A stretch of DNA of 37,822 nt from Clostridiales bacterium (GTDB lineage: Bacteria; Bacillota; Clostridia; Oscillospirales; Oscillospiraceae), in NCBI GenBank assembly GCA_019418025.1, contig DYCR01000019.1:1-37822 (forward strand). The letters run 5' to 3'. The stretch's first letter is position 1; every line of letters starts with the position of its first letter. The translations under genes and the position numbers were made by a program. This document shows, in pieces, positions 1 through 7,221 of this stretch. The notes under the pieces are model-generated. The model was not told where the DNA came from. It did no database searches and was given only the letters and a program-made list of their open reading frames with translations.

Positions 1-9
1 TTTTATTGA

Positions 10-32
10 CCCCCGGTAAAACCGGGGGTTTT
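10..32. terminator. Hairpin terminator
   Basis: A 7-bp GC-only stem (CCCCCGG at 10-16, CCGGGGG at 22-28) is followed by TTTT on the plus strand and is also preceded by a T-rich tract. It probably ends a gene lying left of the window. Confidence 0.6.
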
Positions 33-56
33 ATTGGGCTAAAGCGCCCAACAAAG

Positions 57-90
57 CACCCCCCCTGCCAATGCAGGGGGGGTGTGTTTT
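57..90. terminator. Strong hairpin terminator
   Basis: A 12-bp stem (57-68 with 73-84, loop CAAT) is followed by TGTTTTTT on the plus strand. It lies 14 bases past the stop of the minus-strand DUF2974 gene. The T tract favours plus-strand transcripts, but the stem is strong enough to act on converging transcription from both sides. Confidence 0.7.
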
Positions 91-97
91 TTCTGCG

Positions 98-1159
98 TTA
101 TCCTCTTCGGGCCGCCTGAAACAGGTTTGAAAGCTCCTCATAGATCAGCTTTTTGGCCCCCTCGTCTGCCTTCAGGGTTTTCAGCAGGGATGCGATCCCC
201 TTCAGCCGGAACAGATCTCTGGTGCTGTCCACGCCGCTGGTCTCGATGACCTCAAAGACCGTATCCACAAAGGTGTTGCGATCCTCGATGGACATATCCG
301 CCAGCCAGTTTTTCAGCGCACGGTCAATGAAGCGGGATTCGGCCGTCACTTCCTCCTGCTGTACAAAGTCTCCGCCCAGTACACTCCAGCTGTACGGATC
401 ATGCTGCATCAGTCCCACCTGCGTGCTTTTCACCACAATGAAAGGCTCCTCATGCTCCAGCAGCATGCCGATCACCGATGACTGGGGCACATAGGTGAAG
501 ATCCGAGGCACGATCGCCTGATACCCTGCATCCACCATCATCGACTGCTGAAAGCCCGGGCCGTCGTTGTTATACACCCCGACGATGCGCCGTTGGATGG
601 ACTCGCCGCACTTTGCTCCGGCAAAGACCGCCAGATTGCCGCCCTTGGAGTGTCCGCAGATGTACAGCGGATTGGTGCAGACCTCGGCAAACTCCCGCAG
701 ATATGCCTCCGCCGCAAGCTGCGCCGGGACCACCTCCTGAAAGCTCATGTTGAAGTCCTCTTTCCACCCCGTCATGGTGTAGTCGGTCCCCCGAAACGCC
801 ACAAAGGCACTGCCGTCACTGAGCAAAAAGGTCATGGCGGCGAACTGCGTCTCCTGCTCCCGGATCAGCACGTCCCGATAAAACCCGAGCTTACAGGAGC
901 CGAAGCGTTTGGTTCCGGCGCACCGCCGCAAAAGCTCCAGATCGTTGCGGATTCGCAGTCTGCCCTCCACGTTGGGCACGACGAACAGCCCCTTTGCCGC
1001 CTCCTGCAGTCCCACCCATCCATCCACTGCCTCCGGCACGATGCCGGAGAAGTTGATATAGGCCAAGGTGGAAAACACCAGTGCATCCACCGGGTTTGGC
1101 GGGATCATGCGAAAATCCAGATCCCCGCGCCAGTCCAGATAGTCAAATAAATTTGCCAC
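98..1159 (-). CDS. DUF2974 (Mbeg1-like) alpha/beta-hydrolase-type protein
   Basis: 353 residues, starting at a GTG with GGGAGGG five bases upstream. The N-terminus (ANLFDYLDWRGDL) is the typical opening of DUF2974 proteins of Clostridia. A lipase-like nucleophile elbow GHSKGGNLA sits near residue 170, preceded by a strand-turn segment (FVAFRGTD) as in class 3 lipases. This suggests a serine hydrolase or esterase fold; the substrate is unknown. There is no signal peptide, so it is probably cytoplasmic. It lies just downstream of the peptide transporter operon but is separated from it by a hairpin terminator, so it may depend on readthrough or a promoter not visible here. The family call is firm; the enzyme activity is inferred. 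Confidence 0.85.
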   Translation of the reverse strand: MANLFDYLDWRGDLDFRMIPPNPVDALVFSTLAYINFSGIVPEAVDGWVGLQEAAKGLFVVPNVEGRLRIRNDLELLRRCAGTKRFGSCKLGFYRDVLIREQETQFAAMTFLLSDGSAFVAFRGTDYTMTGWKEDFNMSFQEVVPAQLAAEAYLREFAEVCTNPLYICGHSKGGNLAVFAGAKCGESIQRRIVGVYNNDGPGFQQSMMVDAGYQAIVPRIFTYVPQSSVIGMLLEHEEPFIVVKSTQVGLMQHDPYSWSVLGGDFVQQEEVTAESRFIDRALKNWLADMSIEDRNTFVDTVFEVIETSGVDSTRDLFRLKGIASLLKTLKADEGAKKLIYEELSNLFQAARRG

Positions 1160-1184
1160 GATATCCCTCCCTGCAAATGAATCA

Positions 1185-1228
1185 AAAACGCTGCCCTGTG
1201 GAAATTCCGTTCCAATGGGCAGCGTTTT
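1185..1228 (-). terminator. Terminator ending the peptide transporter operon
   Basis: A 12-bp stem (1185-1196 with 1217-1228) has an inner TGGAA/TTCCA helix. On the minus strand it is followed by a T tract (GTTTTTGATT). It lies just after the small membrane protein gene and only 26 bases before the DUF2974 start. Confidence 0.75.
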
Positions 1229-1244
1229 ATCTATGAATTGATTT

Positions 1245-1553
1245 TTATCGGAAGAAGAACAGCCATGTCAGCAGGCACATCACCGCGATCAGAGCCAGAC
1301 AGATGGGAAAGACCGTCATCATGCCGGACAAAATCATGGCCCAGACGTCTTTCTTCTCGATGGGCTGCTCCTGAAGCAGCTTCAGCTCCTCGGCACGGAG
1401 TTCTTCCATTGAGGGCAGGTCTTTTCCCTTGCCCTTGCCACGGGCAGCCACCTCGGCATCCAGAGCCTCCTGCTCCGGATCACGGCCGTCCTGACGCATC
1501 CGACGTTCCCGGGACCATTTCATGGCCCGATCAATCTTACGCTGCAAAAACAT
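1245..1553 (-). CDS. Small tail-anchored membrane protein of unknown function
   Basis: 102 residues. The N-terminal two thirds is highly charged (RKIDRAMKWSRERRMRQDG, then an Ala/Gly/Lys-rich linker and acidic helices). The C-terminal 30 residues form one hydrophobic segment (MILSGMMTVFPICLALIAVMCLLTWLFFF), so the protein is probably anchored in the membrane with its charged part in the cytoplasm. It starts three bases after the oppF stop with AAGGA upstream, so it is the last gene of the transporter operon. I do not recognise the family. Its position suggests an accessory role for the transporter, but that is only inference. Confidence 0.7.
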   Translation of the reverse strand: MFLQRKIDRAMKWSRERRMRQDGRDPEQEALDAEVAARGKGKGKDLPSMEELRAEELKLLQEQPIEKKDVWAMILSGMMTVFPICLALIAVMCLLTWLFFFR

Positions 1554-1556
1554 GGT

Positions 1557-3104
1557 TTAGTCCTTATTTGCCTCAAGAATATGATGGCATGCAACGAAGT
1601 GGTTGGGGCGGACCTCCTGCATCTGGGGCACGACCTGCTTACATACCTCGGTGCAGTACTTGCAGCGGGTATGGAACTTGCAGCCCTTGGGAGGATTGAC
1701 GGGACTGGGGATGTCACCTTCCAGAATGGCGGGGCCTTCTGCCATCTTCACATCGGTGGTGGGGATGGCGTTGAGCAGTGCCTCGGTGTAGGGGTGCAGG
1801 GGATGAGCAAACATCTCGTCAGAGGGTGCCGTCTCCACCATGTTGCCCAGATACATAACGCCGATCCGGTCAGAGATATACTTGACAACGGACAGGTCAT
1901 GGGTGATGAACAGGTAGGTCAGGTTCTGCTTTTCCTTCAGATCCTGCAGCAGGTTGATGACCTGCGCCTGAATGGAAACGTCCAGAGCGGAAACTGCCTC
2001 GTCACAGACCACGAACTTGGGTCTGAGAGCCAGACTGCGGGCAATGCCGATACGCTGACGCTGACCACCGGAGAACTGGTGGGGGTAGCGGTGCAGGAAG
2101 TAGGGTGCAAGGCCGCACTCCTCCATGACACGAACGATCTCGTCTTTCATGCGGTCGTCGTTGCGGCGGAAGTACTTGTGGGCGATCATGCCCTCGCCGA
2201 TGATCTGACCGACGGTCATACGGGAGTTCAGAGAGGAGTAGGGGTCCTGGAAAATCAGCTGCAGATCGCTGCGCAGATTTCTCATTTCGGTATAGGTCAG
2301 GCGGGCCAGATCGATACCCTTGCTGTGGTAGCTCTCATACTCCTCATAGCCCGGCTCATTGCAGCATGCCTCACGCATCACGTCAAACTTTGCGTGGACC
2401 TCGTCCAGGCGCTTGTTGATGGATACGATCTGGGCATCGATTTCCTTGAGCTTTGCGTTCGCCTTGTCAAGCTTGGCCTGCAGGGAAGCCGTTGACTTGC
2501 CTGCCTCCTTAGCCTTATTCAAAGCATAGGCTGCGTCATCGGCGTCCAGCTGGACATCCTGACGCTGATTATTGGCCTTGACCAATTCCTTGGAAATGCC
2601 GTACTCTTCAAGACAGACCTGCTCCACCGCCTTCAGGTCGGGGGAGACGATCAGGCCGCCGATGAGGGTGGTCACGTCCAGCATGGCGTCTGTTGCTTCC
2701 TTTCTCAGGCGCATCAACTCGTCATGCATGGCGTACTGCTCGGTCTCGGGCTTGCTGTCGTATTCGGTCTGGAATGCCTCGTACTTTTCCCGGGTCACCT
2801 TCATCTGCTCCCGGCGCTTGGACAGGGTGCGGAAGGTCTTTTCTGCGTACTTGGGGGCCACCTCGTCAATGGAGCGGCCGAAATACATGGTCCGTCCATC
2901 GGTCTGCTTGTAAAGCTGCAGGATGGAACGGCCGAGGGTGGACTTGCCGCAGCCGGACTCGCCGACCAGACCGAAGGTCTCGCCCTCGTAAATATCAATG
3001 CTGATCCCGTCGTTGGCCTTGACAAACATGCCCTTCTGACCAACGGGGAAGTACTGCTTCAGGTTGCTGATCTGCAGCAGGAGCTTCTTTTCTTTATTTT
3101 CCAT
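1557..3104 (-). CDS. oppF: Peptide ABC transporter ATPase (OppF/DppF type) with a long helical insertion
   Basis: 515 residues, against about 320-340 for the family. Start chosen at ATG 3104 (MENKEKKLLL) because AAGGAGG lies just upstream; the longer reading begins inside oppD. The gene overlaps the oppD end by 11 bases. Walker A GESGCGKS is at 48-55, the Q-loop (IFQDPYSSLN) near 286, signature FSGGQRQR at 344-351, Walker B with CDEAVSALD near 366-375, and the family's C-terminal Cys-rich segment (CKFHTRCKYC) is present. Between Walker A and the Q-loop, residues about 83-275 are an extra Lys/Glu/Ala-rich, probably coiled-coil segment not found in standard OppF. It pairs with OppD to power dipeptide or oligopeptide import. 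Confidence 0.93.
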   Translation of the reverse strand: MENKEKKLLLQISNLKQYFPVGQKGMFVKANDGISIDIYEGETFGLVGESGCGKSTLGRSILQLYKQTDGRTMYFGRSIDEVAPKYAEKTFRTLSKRREQMKVTREKYEAFQTEYDSKPETEQYAMHDELMRLRKEATDAMLDVTTLIGGLIVSPDLKAVEQVCLEEYGISKELVKANNQRQDVQLDADDAAYALNKAKEAGKSTASLQAKLDKANAKLKEIDAQIVSINKRLDEVHAKFDVMREACCNEPGYEEYESYHSKGIDLARLTYTEMRNLRSDLQLIFQDPYSSLNSRMTVGQIIGEGMIAHKYFRRNDDRMKDEIVRVMEECGLAPYFLHRYPHQFSGGQRQRIGIARSLALRPKFVVCDEAVSALDVSIQAQVINLLQDLKEKQNLTYLFITHDLSVVKYISDRIGVMYLGNMVETAPSDEMFAHPLHPYTEALLNAIPTTDVKMAEGPAILEGDIPSPVNPPKGCKFHTRCKYCTEVCKQVVPQMQEVRPNHFVACHHILEANKD

Positions 3105-4083
3105 TGCGGGCCTCCTTATCCGGGTAGAAGCAGCGGACCTCGTGTCCATCGCCTACGCTGACCAGCTCAGGCTCCTGCTCTCTGCATTTTTCGGTGCAGT
3201 ATTTGCAGCGGGGACCGAACTTGCAGCCCTTGGGCAGATCCAGAGGATGGGGAACTGCGCCGGGGATCGCGTCCAGACGCTTCACCGTGGTGTCAAGCTT
3301 GGGCACGGAAGCCAGCAGACCCTCGGTGTAGGGGTGGGAGAACTTGCCTTCTCCGCTGAACAGCTCGCTGGCGGGGACATGCTCCACCACCTGACCGCAG
3401 TACATAACCGCAACGTCATCGGCCATCTGGTTGATAACGCCCAGATCGTGGGTGATGAACATGATGGCGGTGCCATGCTCCTCCTTCAGGGTGTTCATCA
3501 GGTGCAGGATCTGCGCCTGAATGGTAACGTCCAGTGCGGTGGTGGGCTCGTCGGCGATGAGCAGCTTGGGCTCGCAGGCCAGTGCCATGGCGATCATGAC
3601 ACGCTGGCGCATACCGCCGGACAGCTGATGGGGATACTGCTTCACCACAACCTCGGGGTTGGGGATCTTCACGTCTGCCAGCATCTTCACGGCAGCCTCG
3701 GCTGCCTCCTTCTTGCTCATGCCCCGGTGGATGATGAAGGGCTCGGACAGCTGGCGCTCAATGGAGAACACGGGGTTCAGGGCGGTCATGGGCTCCTGGA
3801 AAATGACGGAGATATCGTTGCCGCGGATGTGGTTCATCTCGCTGACGGAGATATTGGTCATATCCTTGCCGTCGAACAGGATCTCGCCGGAATCCACATA
3901 GCCGTTGCCGTCCAGAAGCTTCAGGATGCTCATTGCGGAAACGGACTTACCGGAGCCGGACTCACCAACGATGCCCAGTGTTTTACCGGGCTCGATGGAG
4001 TAGGACACACCGTTGACTGCCTTGACGATGCCGCGGCGAGTGGTGAAGAAGGTATGAAGATCTTTTGTTTCAAGTAAAGCCAT
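3094..4083 (-). CDS. oppD: Peptide ABC transporter ATPase (OppD/DppD type)
   Basis: 329 residues, normal length. Motifs: Walker A GESGSGKS near 39-46, Q-loop VIFQEPMTALNP, signature LSGGMRQR, Walker B LLIADEPTTALD, and a C-terminal Cys motif (GCKFGPRCKYC) typical of OppD/DppD. It forms the heterodimeric nucleotide-binding pair with the neighbouring OppF. The start has a purine-rich AGGAGG upstream and lies 12 bases after the permease stop. Unlike its partner it has no insertion. Confidence 0.95.
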   Translation of the reverse strand: MALLETKDLHTFFTTRRGIVKAVNGVSYSIEPGKTLGIVGESGSGKSVSAMSILKLLDGNGYVDSGEILFDGKDMTNISVSEMNHIRGNDISVIFQEPMTALNPVFSIERQLSEPFIIHRGMSKKEAAEAAVKMLADVKIPNPEVVVKQYPHQLSGGMRQRVMIAMALACEPKLLIADEPTTALDVTIQAQILHLMNTLKEEHGTAIMFITHDLGVINQMADDVAVMYCGQVVEHVPASELFSGEGKFSHPYTEGLLASVPKLDTTVKRLDAIPGAVPHPLDLPKGCKFGPRCKYCTEKCREQEPELVSVGDGHEVRCFYPDKEARNGK

Positions 4084-4095
4084 GATTCTACCTCC

Positions 4096-6000
4096 TTAAC
4101 GACCATTGCTCTTGGGATCAAGTGCGTCACGCAGGCCGTCGCCCATCAGGTTGATGCAGATGGTGCAAAGGCCGAAGATTGCAGAGGGGAACACCCAGCG
4201 CCACCAGAACTGCTGAATCACGATGGAGTCGTTGGCGGTGTTGAGCATATTGCCCCATGTGGGGGTGGGGGCTGTGATACCGAAGCCCAGATAAGACAGG
4301 CTGGACTCGGTCAGCATGCAGGTTGCAAAAGACAGGGTGATGGAAACCAGCAGCACGCTCATCACGTTGGGGATGATGTGCTTGCGCAGGATGGTGCCCT
4401 CGGACACGCCCAGCGCCTTGGCTGCGGTAACATACTCCTGCTCTCTCTGGCTGAAGATCTGGGCACGAACCAGACGGAAGGTGCCGACCCAGCTGAGGAC
4501 ACCCAGAACGCACATGATGATGTACATTCTCTGAGTGACGGTAACTTCTTTGGGAATGATGGCTGAAAGGATCAGCGCGAAGGGCAGGAAGGGCATGCCG
4601 CCCAGAACCTCTGCCACACGGCTCAGGACAATGTCCACGTTGCCGCCGAAATATCCGGCAAGGCCGCCCAGAACCACACCGATGATGGTGGAGATGACGA
4701 CGGCGATGCCGCCGACGGTCATGGTGGTCTTACCGCCGTTGACGATACGGGCAAACAGGTCACGGCCCTGCTCGTCAGTGCCGCACAGGAAGCCCTTCAG
4801 GCCCCAAGACTCGATCTTGCCCTCGTCGGTGATTACATAGTTCTGATAACCGCCGCTGTAAACCTCGGCGATCTGTGCATCGTTGACTGCTGCGGGGACA
4901 TCGGTCTGGCCGTACATATCGTCGCCCCAAGCCATAATGTCGCCGTTTTCCAGCAGTGCGGTGAAGTGGAAACGTCCGCCATAGAGCTTTACGGGCTTTG
5001 CGGGCATTTCGGGAACATTCTTTTCGCCGTTGGTGGCAACGCCCCAGACCCATACCTTACCGGTATCGTCCACGGCAGCCACGGCCTGAGAGGATGCTGC
5101 GATGTCAACGATCTTGACAGAGCCGTTGGTCAGCTCCTGAGGCAGGTTTGCCGCCAGAGGAGACTCAGACTTCATGCCGGTGTAGGCAACGGTGCCGTCT
5201 TTGAGCAGTGCGATGTAGGAATTGGAGGTCACGGCGATCTTGTCGATGTTGCCCTGATACTTACGGGGCTTGTGATCCATGCCCTCGACCTCACGCTCGG
5301 AGTTACGGGTGTCCAGATCTGCAACGGACTTGTTGCCCCACAGGTAGACATTGCCCTCCTCGTCCAGAAGCACGGTGAACTGGTTACCGGCCTCCAGCTG
5401 CTTGACCTTCAGGTTGCCCATCATCAGGGCCCGGGTCAGGTCGGCATTCTGCTCATACTGATCCTGGAACAGACGGTTGTTGCCCCAGAAATAGAAGTTG
5501 TTCTTGTTGTCGATGGCAACTGCATGGTCAAGACCTGCTGCCATAAACTCTACGTCCACCTCGCCGGTGGTCAGTTCCTCGGGAACGTTCTCAAGGTCGA
5601 TGGTGTCAGAAACTCTGGTGTAGCCCCAAGTGTAGACCTTGCCGGCATCCGACAGACCGATGCCATAGGTGGAACCGGCAGCGATATCGGTGACGCCCTC
5701 TTTGATCATCTGCTTGGGGATGGATGTCATATTGTAGCCCGGGGCCACGTTTGCAAGGTTGGAGTCGGCATGGCCCAGATCGATGGGCATGAAATAGGGG
5801 CCGACCATAACCAGAATGAAGATGGCAACGAATACCACCAGACCGAACACGGCGGTGGGGCGGCTGAAGAAGTTCCGCACGGCAACACGGCCGGGGCTCT
5901 GGAGTGCTTCCTCCTCCATGAAGTTGCGCTCCTGCTTTTTCAGTCCGAACATGCGGGCAAAGGCTGCGCCGATGGTGCTGGTTTTCTTATTTTTAGACAT
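4096..6000 (-). CDS. oppC: Peptide ABC permease (OppC/DppC type) with an inserted RCC1-like beta-propeller
   Basis: 634 residues; the usual length is about 280-320. Start set at ATG 6000, since the upstream GTG at 6009 lies inside the AAGGAGGTG ribosome-binding site. Residues 1-48 are cytoplasmic, and TM1 is about 49-70. After an external segment ending PGYN, residues 102-401 hold seven RCC1-like repeats (about 103-126, 150-173, 199-222, 252-275, 296-320, 338-359, 378-400), each ending in a turn such as GKVYTWG, NNFYFWG or GKVWVWG. The canonical permease then resumes at GTDEQGRDLFARI, with the remaining TM helices and the EAA loop (EYVTAAKALGVSEGTI). The propeller therefore faces outside, where the substrate-binding protein docks. 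A role in docking or sensing is inference. Repeat four is degenerate. Confidence 0.92.
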   Translation of the reverse strand: MSKNKKTSTIGAAFARMFGLKKQERNFMEEEALQSPGRVAVRNFFSRPTAVFGLVVFVAIFILVMVGPYFMPIDLGHADSNLANVAPGYNMTSIPKQMIKEGVTDIAAGSTYGIGLSDAGKVYTWGYTRVSDTIDLENVPEELTTGEVDVEFMAAGLDHAVAIDNKNNFYFWGNNRLFQDQYEQNADLTRALMMGNLKVKQLEAGNQFTVLLDEEGNVYLWGNKSVADLDTRNSEREVEGMDHKPRKYQGNIDKIAVTSNSYIALLKDGTVAYTGMKSESPLAANLPQELTNGSVKIVDIAASSQAVAAVDDTGKVWVWGVATNGEKNVPEMPAKPVKLYGGRFHFTALLENGDIMAWGDDMYGQTDVPAAVNDAQIAEVYSGGYQNYVITDEGKIESWGLKGFLCGTDEQGRDLFARIVNGGKTTMTVGGIAVVISTIIGVVLGGLAGYFGGNVDIVLSRVAEVLGGMPFLPFALILSAIIPKEVTVTQRMYIIMCVLGVLSWVGTFRLVRAQIFSQREQEYVTAAKALGVSEGTILRKHIIPNVMSVLLVSITLSFATCMLTESSLSYLGFGITAPTPTWGNMLNTANDSIVIQQFWWRWVFPSAIFGLCTICINLMGDGLRDALDPKSNGR

Positions 6001-6013
6001 TCTCGGCACCTCC

Positions 6014-7033
6014 TTACTTATTTACACGGATTCTGGGATCAACAAGGCCGTATGCAAGGTCTGTGATCAGGTTGCCCAGAAGAGAAATGACGGTATAGAA
6101 CATCTGGATCGCCAGACATAGCTCTGCATCGTTGCCGTTGAGGGCCTTGATGTACAGTGCGCCCATACCGTTCAGGCCGAACACGTTCTCCAGAATCAGA
6201 GAGCCGGAGAAAACGCTCAGGAACCAACCGATGATCGAGGTGACCACCGGCAGCAGGGCATTGCGCCATGCGTGGGAGTAGATGACGACCCGCTCCTTGA
6301 CGCCCTTTGCACGGGCGGTGCGGATGCAGTCCATGCTCAGTGCATCGATCATGGCCGCACGGACATAACGGCTCATGCCGCCCAATGCACCAAAAACGCT
6401 GACCAGAATGGGCAGGCTCATGTAGTACAGGCGGTCAGTGAACTCCCGCAGACCGGTGTAGGTGCTGCCCGGTGTCGCCGCGCCGCCAACAGGGAACCAC
6501 CGCAGGACCACTGCGAACACGAAGATGAAGATCAGTGCAATGATATACTGAGGCAGGGAGTAGCCTAGAATCGTAAAGGCCTGAATACCCTGATCCATAG
6601 GACTGCCTTTATGCACTGCACACCAGATGCCCACGGGGATCGTGATCAGAAGTGTCAGTGCTGTGGCAAAGATATTGAACATGATGGTGTTGCCCATGGG
6701 GGTCTTGATCACATCGATGTTGTCCCGCTGACGCAGCAGAGAGTAACCGAAGTTGCCCTGCAGCATGCCGTCGAACTCGCCGGATTCCTTATCCTTGGCA
6801 AAGCCCATCCAACGGGCATAGCGGATCACCAGAGGATCATCTAGACCCATCTTATCACGCAGCTCTTCATATTTCTGCTGATAGACCTCGGGCTTCAGGG
6901 AAGTTTTCAGAGGCTCCAGCTGCGCACGAGCCGGGTCAGAGGGGATGAGGCTGAACAAGCCATACATTAAGAAAGAAGTGATGAAAAATACCACCACGAT
7001 GTATGCCAAACGCTTCAAAACATATTTAGTCAA
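6014..7033 (-). CDS. oppB: Peptide ABC permease (OppB/DppB type)
   Basis: 339 residues from TTG 7033 (TKYVLKRLAYIVVVFF), chosen because GGAAGGTG lies six bases upstream; a TTG at 7069 would add 12 poorly family-like residues. It has TM1 near the N-terminus, a periplasmic loop, five more helices and the cytoplasmic EAA loop (DCIRTARAKGVKERVVIYSHAWRNAL region). The C-terminus DLAYGLVDPRIRVNK is typical for DppB. The stop lies 13 bases before the permease partner's start. With the propeller-bearing OppC it forms the membrane channel. Confidence 0.94.
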   Translation of the reverse strand: MTKYVLKRLAYIVVVFFITSFLMYGLFSLIPSDPARAQLEPLKTSLKPEVYQQKYEELRDKMGLDDPLVIRYARWMGFAKDKESGEFDGMLQGNFGYSLLRQRDNIDVIKTPMGNTIMFNIFATALTLLITIPVGIWCAVHKGSPMDQGIQAFTILGYSLPQYIIALIFIFVFAVVLRWFPVGGAATPGSTYTGLREFTDRLYYMSLPILVSVFGALGGMSRYVRAAMIDALSMDCIRTARAKGVKERVVIYSHAWRNALLPVVTSIIGWFLSVFSGSLILENVFGLNGMGALYIKALNGNDAELCLAIQMFYTVISLLGNLITDLAYGLVDPRIRVNK

Positions 7034-7115
7034 ACGAATCACCTTCCATTTCGGTGTAATACGGCCCAAACCAAATCAGTCTGGACCGAGTCATGGTTAT
7101 CTCTTTCGAATGGGT

Positions 7116-7199
7116 CCCATTTTCATACCGCAGCTGCCTCCAAATCCCTTAGAGACACCTGCGGTACGAAAATGGGGACGGACTTTTTGGCCCGTCCCC
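7116..7199 (-). terminator. Two overlapping hairpins between oppA and oppB
   Basis: Reading on the minus strand after the oppA stop, the first hairpin pairs 7192-7199 with 7174-7181 (8 bp, GGGGACGG arm) and is followed by ATTTT, like an intrinsic terminator. The second pairs 7159-7176 with 7116-7133 (18 bp with one mismatch). They share bases 7174-7176. This probably lowers transcription into the membrane genes or stabilises oppA mRNA. The choice between these is inference. Confidence 0.65.
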
Positions 7200-7221
7200 A
7201 TCCGGTTACACAGGGATCAAA

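Noticed and set aside
3064..4077. Long plus-strand frame opposite oppD, and similar ones at 1581-2495, 4966-6066 and 7621-9102
   Set aside because: Each is a shadow of a motif-confirmed transporter gene in a GC-rich region.
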